DNA of 64,000 nt, taken from assembly GCA_014584575.1 (NCBI GenBank), contig JACTMP010000065.1, positions 1-64,000 on the forward strand. Direction: 5' to 3'. Source of the stretch: Chloroflexota bacterium. GTDB lineage: Bacteria > Chloroflexota > Anaerolineae > Promineifilales > Promineifilaceae. Below the pieces are notes generated by a model that was given only the letters and a program-made list of their open reading frames with translations, was not told the DNA's origin and ran no database searches. Shown here in pieces: positions 61,340 through 64,000 of the stretch. Position numbers and translations under genes: made by a program. The stretch's first letter is position 1. Each line of letters starts with the position of its first letter.

Positions 61340-61999
61340 ATGACAACACCCATCCGCCTCCTCCTCGTTGATGACCACGCCGTTGTCCGTTCCGGCTTGC
61401 GCATGTTGCTGCAAGCGCAACCGGACATGCGCATCGTCGGCGAGGCGGAATCGGGCGCAGAGGCCATCCACCAGGTGCGGCTGCACCGGCCCGATGTGGT
61501 CTTGATGGATATTCAAATGCCGGACATGAACGGGATTGAGGCCACGCGGGAAATTAAAAGGATGTCGGCGAGTACGGCCGTGCTCGCCCTGACCATGCAC
61601 GAAGACGACCAATACTTCTTTGAAATGCTGCGCGCCGGTGCTTCCGGCTACGTGCCCAAACGCGCCGCCCCGGACGAACTGGTCAGCGCCATCCGCACCG
61701 TCAGCCAGGGGCAGGTCTTCCTATACCCCTCGCTGGCCGCGCGGCTGGTGCAAAGCTACCTGGGCCAGCCCACCGCCACTGACGCCCCACCCGCCGAAGA
61801 ACTCACCCCCCGTGAACAGGAAGTCCTGACCCTCATCGCCGAAGGGTTGACCAACCCCGAAATCGCCGACAAACTGGTCATCAGCGCCAAAACGGTAGAC
61901 CGCCACCGCGAAAACATCATGCGCAAACTGAACCTGCACAGCCGCGTAGACCTGGTGAAATATGCCATTAAAGAGGGGTTGATTGGGCTGGAGGATTAA
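61340..61999 (+). CDS. NarL/LuxR-type response regulator
   Basis: The product is 219 aa. The receiver domain has LLVDDHAVVRSGL and the phospho-acceptor Asp in VVLMDIQMPD. The LuxR-type HTH is LTPREQEVLTLIAEGLTNPEIADKLVISAKTVDRHRENIM. It pairs with the upstream kinase; target genes are unknown. Confidence 0.92.
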   Translation: MTTPIRLLLVDDHAVVRSGLRMLLQAQPDMRIVGEAESGAEAIHQVRLHRPDVVLMDIQMPDMNGIEATREIKRMSASTAVLALTMHEDDQYFFEMLRAGASGYVPKRAAPDELVSAIRTVSQGQVFLYPSLAARLVQSYLGQPTATDAPPAEELTPREQEVLTLIAEGLTNPEIADKLVISAKTVDRHRENIMRKLNLHSRVDLVKYAIKEGLIGLED

Positions 62000-62000
62000 G

Positions 62001-62066
62001 ACGTAATCCGTAAAACGTAACCCGTAAACCGATTACGGTTCACGGGTTACGGTTCACGGATTACGC
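62001..62066. repeat. GTAATCC/GGATTAC inverted repeat between convergent genes
   Basis: GTAATCCGTAAAACGTAACCCGTAAACC faces GGTTCACGGGTTACGGTTCACGGATTACG. It sits between the response regulator and the XdhC-like gene and may double as a terminator. Confidence 0.8.
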
Positions 62067-63162
62067 TCTTTTGAAACGATGTCTGGCAGCCGGCGCAGCA
62101 GAAGTAGTAGGTTTCGCCTTCGTGGGTAAAGGTGTAGCGGGCAGTGGCGATCTCTACGGTCATGCCGCAGATGGGGTCAATGGCGGTGGTTGTTTTTGTA
62201 TCAAGGGCGATGGGCACGGCCGTTACCGGTTGTAACATAGCCAGTTCAATCACCTCGTCACTTTTACTTTCGCCGCCACACCCACAGGAGCACGTCTCTT
62301 CTTCTGCCTCTTCAACGGCCGTCTCTTCTACAACCGTTGCCTCAACGGCCGTCTCCCCCTTAAACAACGCCAGATCGAGCAATTCCGCACTGCGCCGCCG
62401 CTGCACAATCTCGGCCATAATGCTCAGGGCGATCTCATCGCCGCGCCGCGCCTGAATGTCCAGCCCGGCGGGCGCTTTCAGCGGCAGCAGTTCCGTCTCC
62501 GTGATCCCCTGCATCCGTAAATAATCACATACTGCCTCGGCACGCTTCGGGCTGGCGACCAGCCCCACATAGGTTGGCTGCGCGGGCAGAATTTTTGCCA
62601 GCGCCAGTTCGTCGTAATTGCCATGGGTAGCGATAACGATGTAGGTGTACGGCCGTAACTGCCCCACCACCTCGTCCAGACTGGTCAGCACCACATCCGC
62701 ACCAGACACCGCTTCACCAGCGCCGTCCAAGTCCACCGCTACCACCTGATAATTCATCGCCTTGCCCAGCGTGACCAATGCCTGCGCCACCGGCAGCGCC
62801 CCCACCACAAGCAAACGCGGGCGAGGCTGCTGCGGTTCCAGGTAAATCTCCAGTGTGCCGCCGCTAAAACAGGTCATCGGCAAATCGAGCAAGCCATCAC
62901 GCGCTTCCTGGGCTTCCGGCTCCGTAGACAGGCGAATTAGACGGGCTTCATCCGCCCGTAGCGCGTTCAACGCCTCCTTCACCACCGTCGGCTGGGCGCA
63001 GCTACCGCCAATCCAGCCATGCATCACGCCATCAGCGGTGATAATCGCCTTGTCGCCCGGTTTACCGGATGTGGGTTTTTCGGAGCGGACGACTACGGCC
63101 GTGACAAACGGCACCCCCGCCTGCACCAACTCATGCGCCTTCGCAAAAAAATCGTCGTACAT
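62047..63162 (-). CDS. XdhC/CoxF-family maturation factor fused to a YHS domain
   Basis: The product is 371 aa. The XdhC N-terminal part has SGKPGDKAIITADGVMHGWIGGSCAQP, and a Rossmann part (RLLVVGALPVAQALV, VIATHG). A Cys-rich loop (CSCGCGG) lies near residue 295. The C-terminal ~45 residues form a YHS domain (DPICGMTVEI, CCAGC). XdhC proteins insert or sulfurate molybdenum cofactor for xanthine/CO-dehydrogenase-type enzymes. No such enzyme is in the window. Confidence 0.82.
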   Translation of the reverse strand: MYDDFFAKAHELVQAGVPFVTAVVVRSEKPTSGKPGDKAIITADGVMHGWIGGSCAQPTVVKEALNALRADEARLIRLSTEPEAQEARDGLLDLPMTCFSGGTLEIYLEPQQPRPRLLVVGALPVAQALVTLGKAMNYQVVAVDLDGAGEAVSGADVVLTSLDEVVGQLRPYTYIVIATHGNYDELALAKILPAQPTYVGLVASPKRAEAVCDYLRMQGITETELLPLKAPAGLDIQARRGDEIALSIMAEIVQRRRSAELLDLALFKGETAVEATVVEETAVEEAEEETCSCGCGGESKSDEVIELAMLQPVTAVPIALDTKTTTAIDPICGMTVEIATARYTFTHEGETYYFCCAGCQTSFQKSVIREP

Positions 63163-63181
63163 TGTTCACTCCTAATTTTGC

Positions 63182-63973
63182 CTAAGTCTGTGCGTTTAAC
63201 TTTGAGGCAATCACATGGCCCACTCGATGCCAATAGTCATTACTTAACCCGGTTGCCGCCGGATGCATAGTCATGACGAAAACCGACGTGCCATTACTGC
63301 CGACATAGAACTTCCCCTCATCAATCGGCGAAAAGTCAACACCAGAGATTGTCTGCCACTGTTCACGGTAGCTAAAACTGTAAAAGAGCACAACTTTCGG
63401 GCGATACTGTTTAATGCGTTGTTGCAGGTGTTTTATACGGCCATCGCGCAAAGTCCGGCGGTAAGTATCTCGATCCGCCAGATAAGGCAATTCCGAATAA
63501 TCTCCATAAATCCAGTGGCGGGTTGATGGGGAGGGTAACGGTAATAGCTCCAACAGACAGGTATCACCATCCATACGGCCTAAGCAATCACGTTGGTAGT
63601 CACGTATCTGGTTTACCGTCGGCGAGTATCCCTTCATAGCCAAAATAACCCGAATGAGTTTTCCCCACGATGGTTGAATTTTCGGCCGTTCACTAAAAAG
63701 TGACGTGACGCCAATAGCGAGGTGATATTCAGCCACATCTTCCAGTTCTCGTCCCCCTCTTTCCTTCCATGTATTCAGCCTACGCTCAATACCAGCAAAA
63801 GAGTTCCCCCCTCCTTCTTCCATACCTACAAACCAGTAATCGCCCAGGTAATTACCATAGCCGTAAAACCGGCCCATGAAATCTTCCAAAAGGGCAGAAT
63901 CAAGACGACGACTCTTGATTTCAATTACCGCGTCCAAAATCTCTTGCCCAATATCCCGTTCAGGTTCGTTCAT
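63182..63973 (-). CDS. Hypothetical protein
   Basis: The product is 263 aa from M at 63973; the frame is open to 63985. It contains DYWFVGMEEGGGNSF, then PSWGKLIRVILAMKGYSP, LLELLPLPSPSTRHW and KVVLFYSFSYREQW. The GMEEGGG and C-terminal MHPAATGLSNDYW patterns recall the layout of uracil-DNA-glycosylase-fold proteins, but the match is too weak to assign. No signal peptide. Confidence 0.55.
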   Translation of the reverse strand: MNEPERDIGQEILDAVIEIKSRRLDSALLEDFMGRFYGYGNYLGDYWFVGMEEGGGNSFAGIERRLNTWKERGGRELEDVAEYHLAIGVTSLFSERPKIQPSWGKLIRVILAMKGYSPTVNQIRDYQRDCLGRMDGDTCLLELLPLPSPSTRHWIYGDYSELPYLADRDTYRRTLRDGRIKHLQQRIKQYRPKVVLFYSFSYREQWQTISGVDFSPIDEGKFYVGSNGTSVFVMTMHPAATGLSNDYWHRVGHVIASKLNAQT

Positions 63974-64000
63974 TCCGACGCCCAATTACCAAATTACCCA

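Noticed and set aside
1..64000. tRNA or rRNA genes
   Set aside because: No stretch with a convincing cloverleaf or rRNA signature was seen by eye; short tRNAs could still have been missed.

Overview
The window looks like a chromosomal segment of a Chloroflexota bacterium (Anaerolineae/Ardenticatenales-like). This is inferred from moderately high GC, lipoproteins with TPTP linkers and EVTRIVEV-type N-termini, SH3b-repeat secreted proteins, many multihaem cytochromes and a very dense palindromic octamer, ACGGCCGT. I see no rRNA, tRNA or CRISPR array. Gene identities rest on motifs read by eye; no database search was possible.

Regions, start to end. 1-2.5 kb: a sensor kinase broken inside its ATPase domain, and a DUF1269-like protein. 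2.8-12.2 kb: a convergent multihaem cytochrome locus. Two genes point right (octahaem with collagen-like stalk; NapC-like). Four point left (octahaem with collagen-like stalk; 14-haem membrane-anchored; cytochrome b; decahaem lipoprotein with internal duplication). Together they could carry electrons from the quinone pool to the cell exterior. 12.6-31.8 kb: mostly housekeeping genes (ClpS, class III aminotransferase, DapA-like aldolase, HAD phosphatase, L28, L33, Zn/Mn ABC transporter with a Fur-family regulator, SH3b protein, B12-binding mutase subunit with MeaB, Prs, GcvT-like, epimerase, polyprenyl synthase, Xpt, GuaA, two membrane proteins). 31.9-36.3 kb: an accessory stretch (AT-richer lipoprotein, YefM/YoeB toxin-antitoxin, membrane protein with HTH regulator, nucleotidyltransferase). 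36.3-48.6 kb: hydantoinase A, MurJ, FHA protein, DUF1232, a glycosidase-like lipoprotein, a protein with an effector-associated-like domain, LspA, an EEP-family protein, a maleylpyruvate isomerase-like protein and TetR. 48.8-58.9 kb: a DEAD-box helicase followed by a radical-SAM island. 59.2-64 kb: a NarX/NarL-like two-component pair, an XdhC-YHS fusion and an unknown protein.

The best candidate for an undescribed system is the island at 50.15-58.48 kb. It has five radical SAM enzymes (three with SPASM-like Cys clusters, one short, one HemN/HemW-like) and two small PqqD/RRE-like proteins. In the middle is a Tat-type lipoprotein with an SH3b domain and a C-terminal tail of twelve cysteines, mostly in CxC pairs. 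This looks like post-translational modification of an exported Cys-rich protein. The island is bracketed by a 149-bp direct repeat of the helicase 3' end (one mismatch), which suggests it was inserted.

A second theme is repeats. Many intergenic gaps hold inverted repeats built from degenerate 7-mers (CGTGATG, GAGATTG, GGTAATC). Some lie in frame inside genes: one in guaA, four in the hydantoinase gene (one sequence read there in two different frames), and one forming the C-terminus of the NarX-like kinase. Another family supplies stop codons to clpS and the hydantoinase gene.
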